A stretch of DNA of 45,696 nucleotides from an uncultured Anaerovibrio sp. (GCA_934203205.1 CAKPYV010000018.1:1-45696), one strand, 5' to 3'. Positions 8,871-18,118 are shown, counted from the stretch's first letter. Notes: generated by a model not told the origin, from the sequence alone. Made by a program: numbers and translations.

Positions 8871-8899
8871 TTGACTTGGTCATAAAAATCGGTTATATT
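8871..8899 (+). promoter_or_regulatory. Promoter of the glycerophosphodiesterase gene
   Basis: TTGACT (8871-8876), a 17-base spacer and TATATT (8894-8899) precede a leader of about 40 bases with AGGAGG (8931-8936) and the ATG at 8945. The spacing is ideal for the vegetative sigma factor. Confidence 0.75.
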
Positions 8900-8944
8900 G
8901 CAAGCAGGGATTGACAAAAAAATAAAAAACAGGAGGCACTAATA

Positions 8945-10096
8945 ATGAGAAAGTTTACCAAGAAAGCAATTGTTTTAGGATTAGCAGCAGGTGTGCTGGG
9001 TATGGGACTGCAGGGAGCAGTAGCACCACAGCAGGCTATGGCCAAGGCTGATTTAGACACCTATTTTGACTTTGAACCACATAGAGGCGGCCGTGCAGCC
9101 AGACCAGAGAACACTCTTTACGCCTATGCATATGCCATTGAAATGGGGGCAACCTCCATTGAGTGCGATATGCAGTACACCAAGGATGGCCATATTGTTA
9201 TGAGCCACAATGCTGTACTCAATCTGGATTTGACCAGAGATGCTTCTGGCAAATACGTTGGCAATAGCGACGAGTACGATATTCGTACCATGACCTTGGA
9301 GCAGGTAAGAAAGTATGATGTAAGCGCTATTAATCCTACTACCAAGTATTACAGCATTCACGGTAAATCTCAGGTAGTGCCAGCTCACGCGCAGGTACCA
9401 ACTTTGGAGGAAGTTTTCCAGCTGGTTAAGGATTCCGGTAAAACCGATATTTTACTGAATATCGAGGCAAAATCCTACCCTGATCCAATTCAGCCTAACC
9501 ACAAGAACAATGCCAATACCAAGAAGTTTATTGCTGAGTTCAATAGACTGGTTAAGAAATATGACATGGAAAACAACGTAATTCTCCAGTCCTTTGACTG
9601 GAGCACCTTGATTGAGATGAAGAAGCAGAATCCTAATATTTCCCTGTCTGCTCTCTATTGCCAGCAGCCTTCCTGGGGCCGTGACAGTGAGTACCTGAGA
9701 GCATGGGAAAAGGAAAAATCTCCATATCTGGGTGGCCTGGATATTAAGGACTTCCAGGGCAATGCCGTAAAGGCAGCTCATGCTATCGGTGCTGATGTAG
9801 TATCTCCATATTACACTGAGCTTTGCAAGGATGATGTAGATTTGGCTCATTCCTATGGCATGAAGGTGGTACCTTGGACTGTTAACAATGTTTCTGACAT
9901 GGAAATGCTTTACACTATGGGTGTAGATGGCATGATTTCCGATAAACCTTGGATTCTTCGTGCTTATTTGGAAAAGGTAGGTGCTAAACTTCGTCCTACC
10001 ACTCCAGTAGCTGTGCAGAAGTATCATTTGGAGCCAAATCATATTTCCACCGCAGCTGACAAACGTATCGAGGGTGGCTTAGACGCAGCCTTCTGA
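8945..10096 (+). CDS. glpQ: Exported glycerophosphodiester phosphodiesterase (GDPD family)
   Basis: Hydrolyses glycerophosphodiesters to glycerol-3-phosphate and an alcohol, outside the membrane. The 383 residues begin with a clear signal peptide (positive start M-R-K-F-T-K-K, hydrophobic core, A-M-A-K-A near residue 35). The mature part starts with the GDPD signature: H46-R-G-G, P-E-N-T at 54-57, E73-C-D75 for the metal, and H88. Later segments T-I-L-L-N-I-E-A-K and the final V-P-W-T-V-N...G-V-D-G-M-I-S-D-K-P-W complete the TIM-barrel family pattern. Single-gene unit with its own promoter and terminator. The symbol follows the secreted family member; the substrate is not proven. Confidence 0.9.
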   Translation: MRKFTKKAIVLGLAAGVLGMGLQGAVAPQQAMAKADLDTYFDFEPHRGGRAARPENTLYAYAYAIEMGATSIECDMQYTKDGHIVMSHNAVLNLDLTRDASGKYVGNSDEYDIRTMTLEQVRKYDVSAINPTTKYYSIHGKSQVVPAHAQVPTLEEVFQLVKDSGKTDILLNIEAKSYPDPIQPNHKNNANTKKFIAEFNRLVKKYDMENNVILQSFDWSTLIEMKKQNPNISLSALYCQQPSWGRDSEYLRAWEKEKSPYLGGLDIKDFQGNAVKAAHAIGADVVSPYYTELCKDDVDLAHSYGMKVVPWTVNNVSDMEMLYTMGVDGMISDKPWILRAYLEKVGAKLRPTTPVAVQKYHLEPNHISTAADKRIEGGLDAAF

Positions 10097-10166
10097 TGCG
10101 CCCAAAAGGCTCGAAAAGAAACCGGTACCAGACCATTAGGCCTGCCCGGCTTCTTTTTACCCCTTA

Positions 10167-10198
10167 CCCGCTTGAATTTAGGTTCAAGCGGGTTTTTT
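10167..10198 (+). terminator. Terminator after the glycerophosphodiesterase gene
   Basis: CCCGCTTGAA (10167-10176) and TTCAAGCGGG (10183-10192) form a perfect 10-base-pair stem with a 6-base loop, followed by TTTTTT. The A-rich left side is not strong enough to terminate the facing transporter gene confidently. A second, weaker hairpin-like pairing lies between 10110 and 10158. Confidence 0.92.
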
Positions 10199-10202
10199 GA
10201 TT

Positions 10203-11552
10203 TTATTTAGCGTTAGTTCCAAGAATTTTTCTTCTATAGTGGAGATACAGCCCTACAATCATAGCTCCCGTTACCAGCCAGCTAATGGAATAGCAGGCCA
10301 TAAGTACATCATAGGTGGAATATACCGCAAATACGCTATACAGCCAAATTATCCGCACGCCACAAATTCCTACCAAAGTCAATATGGCAGGCCCTAGTGA
10401 ATAGCCGTAGCCTCGCAGGGCTCCCGAAAATACATCAATAAATACCTGCAAAAATTCCGGTGCTACGATATACCATAAACGAATAGTACCCAAGGCTATA
10501 ACATTTACATCTGGATTGAAGAATCCCAAAAGCTGCTGGGACAACAGCAACACTAGAGCCGCCATGCCCATAGTAGAGCCAAGAGCCAGCATCATCCCCC
10601 GTTTGGTTACCATTAGACATCTAGCCATGTTCCCAGCGCCGTAGTTTTGACTAACAAAGGTGGTAGTGGCCTGAGCAAAGGCATTTAAAAAGCAATAGAC
10701 GTTAATTTCAATGGTAAAGGCAGCTGCCGAAGCTGCCATAGCATCGGGCCCCAGACTGTTAATAGCTGCCTGAATCAAAATATTGGATACGGAGAAAACC
10801 ATGCCCTGAATGCCTGCTGGCAAACCTATTTTAATAATATTTTTCAACAGCACCCTTTCTGGACGCAACTTGCTTAGCTGTAACCGAAGTCCATCTTTGG
10901 CATGAAGCAGCTTCCAACACAAAATACCTGAGCTAATACCATTGGATAAATCCGTAGCTAAGGCCACGCCAGCCACCCCTAAGCCCAACTGGACAAAAAG
11001 CAAATCCATAATCACATTGGACATACTGGACACCATGAGAGCCATCAAAGGTGTTCTCGTATCTCCCTGAGCTCTAAAAATGGCCGATTGAAAATTATAC
11101 AGGGCCAAGAGAGGCATACCCAAAAGATATACTCGAAGATAGGTTTCTGCCATCTCCTCAACCTCAGCGGGAACCTGTAACCAGTCTATAATGGCTCCTG
11201 CTGCAATTTGACCAAGAATTGCCATAGAAAAGCCAATAATTAAAGCCAAGACAAAGGCTGTATGCAAGGCCGCCTGAGCCCGCTCGCTTTGCTTAGCACC
11301 AATAAATCTGGCAATAATTACATTACCGCCAAGGGATAGTCCCAAAAACAGATTCACGATAATGCCAATAATGGCAATATTATTGCCTACAGCAGCCATT
11401 GCCGTAGTCCCCACAAACTTCCCCAGCACTGCCACATCAGCTGCATTGTACAATTGCTGCAGCATACCTGTCAAAGCCAGTGGCAGGGCAAAAATCACCA
11501 TTTTGTCCCACAGGGAACCGTGAAGCATATCAATATTTTTACTCTTTGCCAT
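10203..11552 (-). CDS. MATE-family multidrug/toxin efflux transporter
   Basis: A 449-residue integral membrane protein with about twelve hydrophobic segments in the two-fold arrangement of MATE transporters. These exchange sodium or protons for organic cations. The N-terminal pattern D-K-M-V-I-F-A-L-P-L-A-L-T-G-M-L-Q-Q-L-Y-N-A-A-D fits, as does the repeated half beginning near residue 240 (L-L-K-N-I-I-K-I-G-L-P-A-G-I-Q-G). Length is normal. GAGGTG lies just before the ATG. It converges with the phosphodiesterase gene and diverges from proC. The substrate cannot be told. Confidence 0.9.
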   Translation of the reverse strand: MAKSKNIDMLHGSLWDKMVIFALPLALTGMLQQLYNAADVAVLGKFVGTTAMAAVGNNIAIIGIIVNLFLGLSLGGNVIIARFIGAKQSERAQAALHTAFVLALIIGFSMAILGQIAAGAIIDWLQVPAEVEEMAETYLRVYLLGMPLLALYNFQSAIFRAQGDTRTPLMALMVSSMSNVIMDLLFVQLGLGVAGVALATDLSNGISSGILCWKLLHAKDGLRLQLSKLRPERVLLKNIIKIGLPAGIQGMVFSVSNILIQAAINSLGPDAMAASAAAFTIEINVYCFLNAFAQATTTFVSQNYGAGNMARCLMVTKRGMMLALGSTMGMAALVLLLSQQLLGFFNPDVNVIALGTIRLWYIVAPEFLQVFIDVFSGALRGYGYSLGPAILTLVGICGVRIIWLYSVFAVYSTYDVLMACYSISWLVTGAMIVGLYLHYRRKILGTNAK

Positions 11553-11694
11553 TATTCACACCTCGAAAAATCATTTCAACTATGTTATAATATCCTTTGA
11601 GCAAATACAATCGTATTTTGCTACATCAATCTACCCTACTCTTGAAAGGAGCGAAGGAATCGCTGTACTTATCCCATAACAGGAAGCAAATACA

Positions 11695-12492
11695 GTGGAT
11701 TCCGCTTATATGAAAAAACTGGGATTTATCGGTATGGGCAACATGGCTCAGGCTCTGGCGATGGGCTTCATTAATGCCAAAGCTATTGCCAAGGAAAATG
11801 TTTATGCCTATGCCCCCCATCAGGACAAATTGCGGAAAAATGCTGAGACTATTGGCTTTACACCATTAGCAACCTTGACAGAATTGGCCCAAAGTGTTGA
11901 TACACTGGTTATGGCCTGCAAGCCTTATCAGATTGAAGCCGTTATCCAAGAGCTAGGTGAAGCTCTAGAGGGAAAGGCTCTGATTTCCATTGCCGCAGGC
12001 TGGGATATTGCCAAGTATCGTCAGTTTATCACTACCAACACCAGATTGCAATTCATTATGCCAAATACTCCTGCTATGGTAGGGGAAGGCGTCCTGCTTT
12101 TTGAGGAAGAAAACACCCTTACTTCAGAGGAGCATCAGCAGATTGAAGAGTTGTTCCGCTCTGTTGGCCTAGTAAAGGAGCTGCCTTCCAGATTAATGGG
12201 TATCGGTGGCACTGTAACCGGCTGCGGCCCTGCCTTTGTAGATCTCATGATTGAAGCCTACGGAGACGCTGCTGTGAAATACGGTCTTCAGCGCCAGGAT
12301 GCCTACGGTCTTATTTCTCAGATGATTCTTGGTTCTGCCAAGTTGCAGTTAGTTTCCGGCCAGCATCCCGGCCAGCTAAAGGACAATGTCTGCTCCCCTG
12401 CTGGTACCACTATCCGTGGTGTCACCGCTCTGGAGGAGCAGGGCTTCCGCAATGCCTGCATCAAATCTATTGATGCCATTATGAATAAATAG
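11695..12492 (+). CDS. proC: Pyrroline-5-carboxylate reductase
   Basis: Last step of proline synthesis, NAD(P)H reduction of pyrroline-5-carboxylate. The Rossmann start is K-L-G-F-I-G-M-G-N-M-A-Q-A, followed by M-P-N-T-P-A-M-V-G-E-G and the C-terminal signature G-C-G-P-A-F-V-D-L-M-I-E-A...P-A-G-T-T-I-R-G-V. The GTG at 11695 is chosen because AGGAAG stands 9 bases upstream. An ATG at 11710 starts right at the conserved K-K-L-G-F but has no ribosome binding site. The two starts differ by five residues only. Confidence 0.94.
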   Translation: MDSAYMKKLGFIGMGNMAQALAMGFINAKAIAKENVYAYAPHQDKLRKNAETIGFTPLATLTELAQSVDTLVMACKPYQIEAVIQELGEALEGKALISIAAGWDIAKYRQFITTNTRLQFIMPNTPAMVGEGVLLFEEENTLTSEEHQQIEELFRSVGLVKELPSRLMGIGGTVTGCGPAFVDLMIEAYGDAAVKYGLQRQDAYGLISQMILGSAKLQLVSGQHPGQLKDNVCSPAGTTIRGVTALEEQGFRNACIKSIDAIMNK

Positions 12493-12518
12493 TAGTGCTT
12501 CCTCTACACTGTGCAACA

Positions 12519-12566
12519 AAAACACGCTACTGATTTTTACTTCTAAAATCAACAGCGTGTTTTTTG
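12519..12566. terminator. Terminator between proC and cobO
   Basis: AAAACACGCT (12519-12528) pairs with AGCGTGTTTT (12554-12563), with further pairing inside (TGATTTT with AAAATCA), followed by TTTTTTG. It lies between two converging genes. The A-run on its left and T-run on its right let it serve both strands. Confidence 0.85.
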
Positions 12567-12618
12567 TTATTCTATCACATATACAATAGTTGTGACAAGA
12601 AGTTAATATACAATTGCC

Positions 12619-13155
12619 TTAGAACTCTATGCCCCGCTGAGCCTTGATTCCCTGCTGGAAGGGATGCTTAATCAGCTTCATTTCTGTTACCAAATCCGCC
12701 CTGTCTATCAGCTTGGGCTGAGCCTCCCGGCCTGTTAGCAGTATATGCTCCTGAGCTGGTTTCTTATCCAGCAAGTCCAATACAGCATCAATTTCAATCA
12801 AACCAAATTTGACAGCATAATTTATTTCATCCAAAATAACCAAATCATATTCACCAGACGTGATAATCTTCTCTGCCTCCAGCATGGCCTTGTGGGCAGC
12901 CTCAATATGCTGTTGTTTCTCTGCCTCGCTTTTAGACATAAGCCCCAAGCCCATAGGACGAATTTCAATTTTACCGTTGATTTCTCTCAGCTTGGCTATG
13001 GCTTCCAGTTCACCATATTTCCAGCCACCCTTGATAAATTGTAAAATCATAACCCGCAGACCACTACCCCAGGCTCTAAGAGCCAAGCCAAGAGCTGCCG
13101 TAGTTTTTCCCTTGCCATCACCAGTATGAACCATAATCAACCCTTTTGTTTCCAT
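12619..13155 (-). CDS. cobO: Cob(I)yrinic acid a,c-diamide adenosyltransferase, CobA/CobO type
   Basis: Transfers the adenosyl group of ATP to cob(I)alamin precursors, making the adenosylated corrinoid. The 178 residues show the P-loop H-T-G-D-G-K-G-K-T-T-A-A-L-G-L-A-L-R-A-W-G, the family segment V-M-I-L-Q-F-I-K-G, and the Walker-B-like L-V-I-L-D-E-I-N-Y-A. The ATG at 13153-13155 has GGAGGT upstream and begins just before the P-loop; an in-frame reading from 13197 adds 14 unconserved residues. No other cobalamin genes lie nearby. It is 70 bases after ftsK on the same strand and could share its transcript. Confidence 0.93.
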   Translation of the reverse strand: METKGLIMVHTGDGKGKTTAALGLALRAWGSGLRVMILQFIKGGWKYGELEAIAKLREINGKIEIRPMGLGLMSKSEAEKQQHIEAAHKAMLEAEKIITSGEYDLVILDEINYAVKFGLIEIDAVLDLLDKKPAQEHILLTGREAQPKLIDRADLVTEMKLIKHPFQQGIKAQRGIEF

Positions 13156-13224
13156 TACCTTAATACCTCCTGCAATTCTACAATTCTCCACGCTCATACC
13201 ATTTCAAGTTGTAGCCAAATTTTA

Positions 13225-16200
13225 TTAGCTTTCATAATTATCCATAATCTCAAAGGCCTGGGTCTCTGTTACCAAGATATCCCTTGGCTTACTGCCCTGA
13301 GGCGGGCCCACAATCCCCAGCTGTTCCATTGTATCCAGCAGTCTGCCAGCCCGGCTATAGCCAATATGATAACGACGCTGAAAACTGGAAGCTGAGGCAT
13401 TGTTGCTGGACATAACCAGCTCCACAGCTTCCCGCAAGAGGCTATCCATCTTAGCCTTAACTGGCTTATCTTCCTCTGGCTCATTCTCCGCCTCAGCAGC
13501 CTTGTTAGTAAAATCAATAATCTCCTGATTGGCCTCGGCCTTGTGTCCCTGGCTCTTAATATATTCCACCAGCAGCTCCACCTCTTTATCACTAACAAAG
13601 GCGCCCTGAATACGAGTAGCCTTGTTGGCCTCCTGTGGCTTAAACAGCATATCACCTTTACCCAACAGTTTTTCTGCACCAGATGCATCCAATATAGTAC
13701 GGGAATCAATCTGAGAGGTAACAGCAAAGGAAATACGGGAAGGTATATTAGCCTTGATCACACCTGTAATAACATTAACAGATGGCCGCTGGGTAGCCAG
13801 CACCAGATAAATACCGGCAGCTCGAGCCTTTTGGGCAATACGACAGATAGCATCCTCCACATCATGGGGAGCTACCATCATCAAATCCGCCAACTCATCA
13901 ATAATAATTACGATGGAAGGCAGTTTCTTCTCAGGTTCCTCCTCAAACTGCTTATTGTAGCCATCCATGTTGCGCACCCCGGCCTGAGCAATCAGTCCAT
14001 AACGCTTTTCCATTTCCTGTACAGCCCAGTTCAATACTGAGGCAGCCTTTTTGGCATCTGTTACCACAGGAACCATCAAATGAGGAATGTCATTATACAC
14101 AGACAGCTCTACCATCTTAGGATCTATCAGAATGAATTTGACCTCTGTAGGCTTGGCCTTGAACAGGATACTGGTAATAAGGGTATTAATACATACAGAT
14201 TTACCAGAGCCAGTGGCACCTGCTACCAAAAGATGAGGCATTTTGGCCAAATCTGCAAAAATGGCCTGACCGCTAATATCCTTACCCAAACCAACTGTCA
14301 AAGGAGATTTGGCCGCAGCAAAGGCTGGATTTTCCAGCACTTCCCGTAGCTGAACACTTTCCAGTTCCTGATTTGGCACCTCAATACCAATAGCTGCCTT
14401 GCCTGGAATCTGCTCAATACGCACTGCTGAGGCCGCCATATTCAAAGCAATATCATCAGCCAGCCCCGTAATCTTGCTTACCTTAACACCAGGGGCAGGC
14501 TTTACCTCATAACGGGTAACAGCAGGGCCATGACAGGCGTTGAGAATAGAAGCCTTCACCTTGAAATTGGCCAAGGTTTCACCCAAAATACGGGCATTGG
14601 CTGCAATTTCCTGATTCAGGGTTTCACTCATTACCTTCACTTTTTTGGACAAAAGATGAAGAGATGGCAAAATATACGGCGGAGGTGGAGGCTCAACCTC
14701 TGTGGAAGCCTTAGTCAAATTGCCCACAGAAGTGCTGACTGCTGGCTTTGGAGGTTCCTGAACTGCTGCCACCTCAATTTCTCCCTCATCATCTGGCACA
14801 TTCTCTGTTATATCCACGCTGTCCTGACTATAGCTAATATCCATATCTTCTAGGCTATAGTCGTATGCCTCAGCCTCCACATCATCCTCTGGCTGCTGCA
14901 GCTGGAGGCTATCCCAATCCAAATCATCATCTGTAACCGCCTCTACTGTAGTATCAAGCTCTGGCTCTGCTTCTACAGCTTCCTCTGACAAAGAATCTGA
15001 CTCTAGCACCTCCTCTGGCTCTGTCTCTACGGCTTCCTCCGACAAGGAATCCTCCACCTCAGCCGTTGACTCTAGCACCTCACCTGGCTCTGCCTTTACG
15101 GCTTTCTCCGGCAAGGAATTCTCCACCTCAGCCGTTGACTCTAGCACCTCTCCTGTTTCCAAATCTACCATATCAGATAGAAATTCTTCTGTTTTCTCAT
15201 GACCGACAGGAGCTGACAAATCCAATTCAACAATATCATCAAAAAAATTAATTGCATCATGGTGTGAACTCTCAACAGCAGCATTGTCTACAGCAGAGTC
15301 CGTCTCTAGACTAGAAGCCCCTGCCCGTTCCCTCTCTGGATGCAGCTCCTCCTCTGAAATACCTAACTGGCTAGCCAGACTTGGCACCTGAGCCTCTGGT
15401 TCCACATCACTGGCAAATTCCGCCCCAAAGAAGTTGGCAGCCACTGGGTTGGCATCCACCAGATTATTACCTGTAGTCTTCGGCTCCTGAAATGCCCTGC
15501 TGGCTTCATTAAGTGGCTTCCTTGGTGTTCCCGCTGTCTTCCCTTTAGACTGATAATTATCCTGCTGCTTCTCTGATGGTTCCCGATTCAAAAAGGCAGA
15601 TTCTTCCTCATAACGGCTCAGGAACTCCCGTCCTTTTAGCTTTTGCAGCTTTTCGCCTACACTCTGTACCTGCTCTTGGACATATTCCTGAACATGCTCC
15701 TGCACATATTCCTGTACCTGTTCCTTGGCTTTGGTTCCCACCTCAAGGGTTTTGTCGTAAGCCACCACCGTAGCCTTTTTGGCCACCTGAGCCCCCTGCT
15801 CTGCCTTTTCCTTGGTGGTAAGAATCCCCTTGGCCAGGGACCAGGTGGTTACCACCAGAGCACTGCCTAGAAGCCCTGCACCAAACAGCACTGGCGTACC
15901 ATCCGTACCTACTATTTTATGAAGAATCAAGGTAAGGATACCTCCCAGTAATCCACCCCCATCTACAAGGCTTTCTGGCAAAATCTCGGTACCTTCCTTA
16001 ACCACCCAATGGTGATACATTCCCAAGCCACAGGTATAAAATAAAATACCTCCTACAATACGGGTATTCCAATGCAGCTTGGTATGCTTCATAATATAAT
16101 ACCCACCCAGCCCTACAAATACTGCAGCAGCTGGCACGGCTCCTATCCCAAAGAAATACTGTAGGAACTTGGCTGCCTTAAAGCCTACGAAGCCTACATT

Positions 16201-16386
16201 CAGGCCGACAATACCACAAAGACAAATAATGCCCACAGCTGCCAGCAATATACCCATTAGCTCATAATTCCGCAGGGAATGATCCTTTTTCCCCTCCGGA
16301 ACAGCTATCCCTGCCCCTTTGGTTACAGTTTTTCTTTTATTATTTGTACTACGGCCTTTAGGGCTCACAGTTCGTTTTTTTTGCAA
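13225..16386 (-). CDS. ftsK: DNA translocase FtsK/SpoIIIE
   Basis: Septum-located ATPase that pumps chromosome DNA during division. The 1053 residues have, in order, a basic N-terminus, four membrane segments (about 35-185), a coiled and strongly acidic linker (about 190-590), and the motor. The motor has the P-loop G-A-T-G-S-G-K-S around Lys729 and I-I-I-D-E-L-A-D-L-M-M-V near 830. A C-terminal gamma winged helix (S-F-Q-R-R-Y-H-I-G-Y-S-R-A-G-R-L-L-D-T-M-E) reads polar DNA sequences. It starts with TTG behind GGTGAG, downstream of a consensus promoter. The linker contains near-identical 23-residue repeats. Confidence 0.96.
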   Translation of the reverse strand: MQKKRTVSPKGRSTNNKRKTVTKGAGIAVPEGKKDHSLRNYELMGILLAAVGIICLCGIVGLNVGFVGFKAAKFLQYFFGIGAVPAAAVFVGLGGYYIMKHTKLHWNTRIVGGILFYTCGLGMYHHWVVKEGTEILPESLVDGGGLLGGILTLILHKIVGTDGTPVLFGAGLLGSALVVTTWSLAKGILTTKEKAEQGAQVAKKATVVAYDKTLEVGTKAKEQVQEYVQEHVQEYVQEQVQSVGEKLQKLKGREFLSRYEEESAFLNREPSEKQQDNYQSKGKTAGTPRKPLNEASRAFQEPKTTGNNLVDANPVAANFFGAEFASDVEPEAQVPSLASQLGISEEELHPERERAGASSLETDSAVDNAAVESSHHDAINFFDDIVELDLSAPVGHEKTEEFLSDMVDLETGEVLESTAEVENSLPEKAVKAEPGEVLESTAEVEDSLSEEAVETEPEEVLESDSLSEEAVEAEPELDTTVEAVTDDDLDWDSLQLQQPEDDVEAEAYDYSLEDMDISYSQDSVDITENVPDDEGEIEVAAVQEPPKPAVSTSVGNLTKASTEVEPPPPPYILPSLHLLSKKVKVMSETLNQEIAANARILGETLANFKVKASILNACHGPAVTRYEVKPAPGVKVSKITGLADDIALNMAASAVRIEQIPGKAAIGIEVPNQELESVQLREVLENPAFAAAKSPLTVGLGKDISGQAIFADLAKMPHLLVAGATGSGKSVCINTLITSILFKAKPTEVKFILIDPKMVELSVYNDIPHLMVPVVTDAKKAASVLNWAVQEMEKRYGLIAQAGVRNMDGYNKQFEEEPEKKLPSIVIIIDELADLMMVAPHDVEDAICRIAQKARAAGIYLVLATQRPSVNVITGVIKANIPSRISFAVTSQIDSRTILDASGAEKLLGKGDMLFKPQEANKATRIQGAFVSDKEVELLVEYIKSQGHKAEANQEIIDFTNKAAEAENEPEEDKPVKAKMDSLLREAVELVMSSNNASASSFQRRYHIGYSRAGRLLDTMEQLGIVGPPQGSKPRDILVTETQAFEIMDNYES
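14960..15160 (-). repeat. 69-base tandem repeat inside the ftsK linker
   Basis: Units 14999-15067 and 15068-15136 are near-identical direct repeats of 69 bases, with partial units on both sides. They encode 23-residue acidic repeats of the form E-P-G-E-V-L-E-S-T-A-E-V-E in the linker between membrane and motor. The period is a multiple of three, so copy-number change would keep the reading frame. Confidence 0.85.
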
Positions 16387-16427
16387 TTATCTCACCCACA
16401 TCTTTTTCGTTTAAACATTCATTCTGT

Positions 16428-16456
16428 ATTATATCAGAAAAAACATTTATTGACAA
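16428..16456 (-). promoter_or_regulatory. Promoter of ftsK
   Basis: On the minus strand TTGTCA (16451-16456), 17 bases and a perfect TATAAT (16428-16433) lie about 40 bases before the ftsK start. Confidence 0.75.
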
Positions 16457-16469
16457 AAATCTTCCTAAC

Positions 16470-16510
16470 AAAAAGACTGCCGCTTCTATTATTCACACCA
16501 AGCGACAGTC
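16470..16510 (-). terminator. Terminator after the 99-residue gene
   Basis: GACTGCCGCTT (16475-16485) and AAGCGACAGTC (16500-16510) pair with one mismatch; TTTTT follows on the minus strand. It closes the mgtC plus small-gene unit just before the ftsK promoter. Confidence 0.75.
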
Positions 16511-16521
16511 CTACGCAAAAA

Positions 16522-16821
16522 CTAACCTATAATTTGCACTTTTTTTACTCCCAAGGCTTCTTTCAGTGCAGGAATACAATCCCGCTCCAAAAAGCTTCTC
16601 TGCAAAATACCTCCACTAACAATAAGAAGATTGTCTCCTCTCCGGTTAAAGGTCTGGATATTGCTAAAGGCTCTTTGATAAACCTCCTCTGGCAACAGCT
16701 CCTTTAATTTAGCCACAGCCTCTGCCAGCTCAGGCTGCTCGTTTTGTATCCGCTGTACAAAATCCCCAGCAGCCTCAGCCTTTAAATGCGTATTTCCCAT
16801 TAAATGATTTTTGTCAAACAT
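16522..16821 (-). CDS. Small protein resembling DnaA domain I
   Basis: A 99-residue protein of no firmly recognised family. The second half has the order seen in the N-terminal domain of DnaA: a helix with E-V-Y-Q-R-A-F-S, a strand N-L-L-I-V-S, then R-S-F-L-E-R-D-C-I-P-A-L-K-E-A-L, and a final short strand K-V-Q-I-I-G. There is no ATPase or DNA-binding domain. The similarity is structural impression only. AAGGAAGC precedes the ATG. It follows mgtC by 20 bases on the same strand and ends at a terminator, so the two probably form one transcript. It could be a stand-alone adaptor, but that is speculation. Confidence 0.6.
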   Translation of the reverse strand: MFDKNHLMGNTHLKAEAAGDFVQRIQNEQPELAEAVAKLKELLPEEVYQRAFSNIQTFNRRGDNLLIVSGGILQRSFLERDCIPALKEALGVKKVQIIG

Positions 16822-16841
16822 AGTTCCAAGCTTCCTTTCTC

Positions 16842-17525
16842 TTAACGAACCTCTACACCCTTAATGCCCCGCAAAGATTGGAGGCCATTGGTAATGCAAA
16901 TATTTTTTATATGATCACTATTAATCAAGGTCAGCTCCATTACCAGCATAATGCATTGCTCCCGGCTATTCTTATCATACTCCTCCCGAATTTTGACTGA
17001 TTTTATATCAACCCCCATTTCTTCCAGACAACTGCTAATAATGGACAGCTGCTCAGGAATATTTTCCGAATAGATACACACTCTAAGGATGCTGGCTCTA
17101 GCCGACCATTTTAGTTCCCAATGACTTAGGGTACCTACTGTTACCACTACCAAAACCGTGGTCATAATAGCTTCCACATAGAAACCTGCCCCTACCGCCA
17201 AGCCTACACCAGCCACTACCCATAGGCAGGCCGCCGTAGTTAGTCCTGTAATGCTAAGCCCTTCCTTCATAATGGCACCAGCACCCAGAAAACCAATACC
17301 ACTAACTACCTGTGCCCCTAAGCGGGCAGGATCTGCATTTGTCATTCCCTCAACGGATTTGTAAATACTAAAGGACATCATCATAATCAGACAGGAGCCC
17401 AGACACACTAAAATGTTTGTTCGCAAGCCTGCCGCCTTGCGCCTGGACTGGCGCTCATAGCCAATCATGCCGCCTAGCACACAGGCCAAAGCCAGCTGAC
17501 CAAAACTCATCAATATATCGTGCAT
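16842..17525 (-). CDS. mgtC: MgtC/SapB-family membrane protein
   Basis: A 227-residue protein with an N-terminal membrane domain of about five helices. It carries the family pattern L-G-G-M-I-G-Y-E-R-Q-S-R-R-K-A-A-G-L-R-T and G-I-G-F-L-G-A-G-A-I...G-L-T-T-A-A-C-L-W-V. The C-terminal soluble ACT-like part covers about 145-227. MgtC proteins are tied to magnesium starvation and membrane ATP synthase control in other bacteria; the role here is inferred. The ATG at 17523-17525 has GGTGGTG just upstream; a GTG seven codons earlier is a possible but weaker start. Confidence 0.88.
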   Translation of the reverse strand: MHDILMSFGQLALACVLGGMIGYERQSRRKAAGLRTNILVCLGSCLIMMMSFSIYKSVEGMTNADPARLGAQVVSGIGFLGAGAIMKEGLSITGLTTAACLWVVAGVGLAVGAGFYVEAIMTTVLVVVTVGTLSHWELKWSARASILRVCIYSENIPEQLSIISSCLEEMGVDIKSVKIREEYDKNSREQCIMLVMELTLINSDHIKNICITNGLQSLRGIKGVEVR

Positions 17526-17684
17526 ACTATCACCACCCAAATCCACAATTCAATACAATAACATCTAACATTATATCATATTTCCTGCTTATGGTATATT
17601 ATGCTATAATATCTATGTGTATTATTTGCCAAAGTCAGAAGGATGATCACCTGTCCTTAATTGGCTTGTATCAAGGAGGAAATT

Positions 17685-18104
17685 ATGGAAAGCAGAAAAA
17701 ATATTGCTATAGAAATGCATAACAAGGGCTATAACTGTGCCCAGTCTGTGGCTCTTACCTATGCTGATTTGGTGGATATGGAGCCAGAACAGCTTTTTAG
17801 AATCACAGAGGGCTTTGGCCTGGGTGGAGGCAATATGCAGGGAACCTGTGGTGCCATTAGCGGTGCTCTGGCTCTGGTAGGCCTTTTGAACAGCTGCGGT
17901 GATTTGGAAAATCCTACCACAAAAGCCAAAACCTATGGACTTAATAAGGAAATTCTGGAAAACTTCAAAAACCGCAATGGCTCTGTTATCTGTCATGAGT
18001 TGAAAGGTATTGGCAATGGCAAAGTTCTACGCTCCTGCCCAGATTGCATTATGGATGCCTGCGAATTTTTTGAAAATCTCTATGAAACAAAGCTAAAAAA
18101 ATAA
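17685..18104 (+). CDS. C_GCAxxG_C_C family redox-type protein
   Basis: A 139-residue soluble protein with the family's cysteine pattern: G-Y-N-C-A-Q-S near residue 17, G-T-C-G-A-I-S-G in the middle (the C-G-A-x-x-G element), N-S-C-G-D, and R-S-C-P-D-C...D-A-C near the C-terminus. Family members are thought to bind a redox cofactor or cluster, and the exact reaction is unknown. The start at 17685 has AAGGAGG seven bases upstream and is preferred to a start 24 bases earlier. Single gene with its own terminator. Confidence 0.88.
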   Translation: MESRKNIAIEMHNKGYNCAQSVALTYADLVDMEPEQLFRITEGFGLGGGNMQGTCGAISGALALVGLLNSCGDLENPTTKAKTYGLNKEILENFKNRNGSVICHELKGIGNGKVLRSCPDCIMDACEFFENLYETKLKK

Positions 18105-18118
18105 AATATCTGCAAAAT

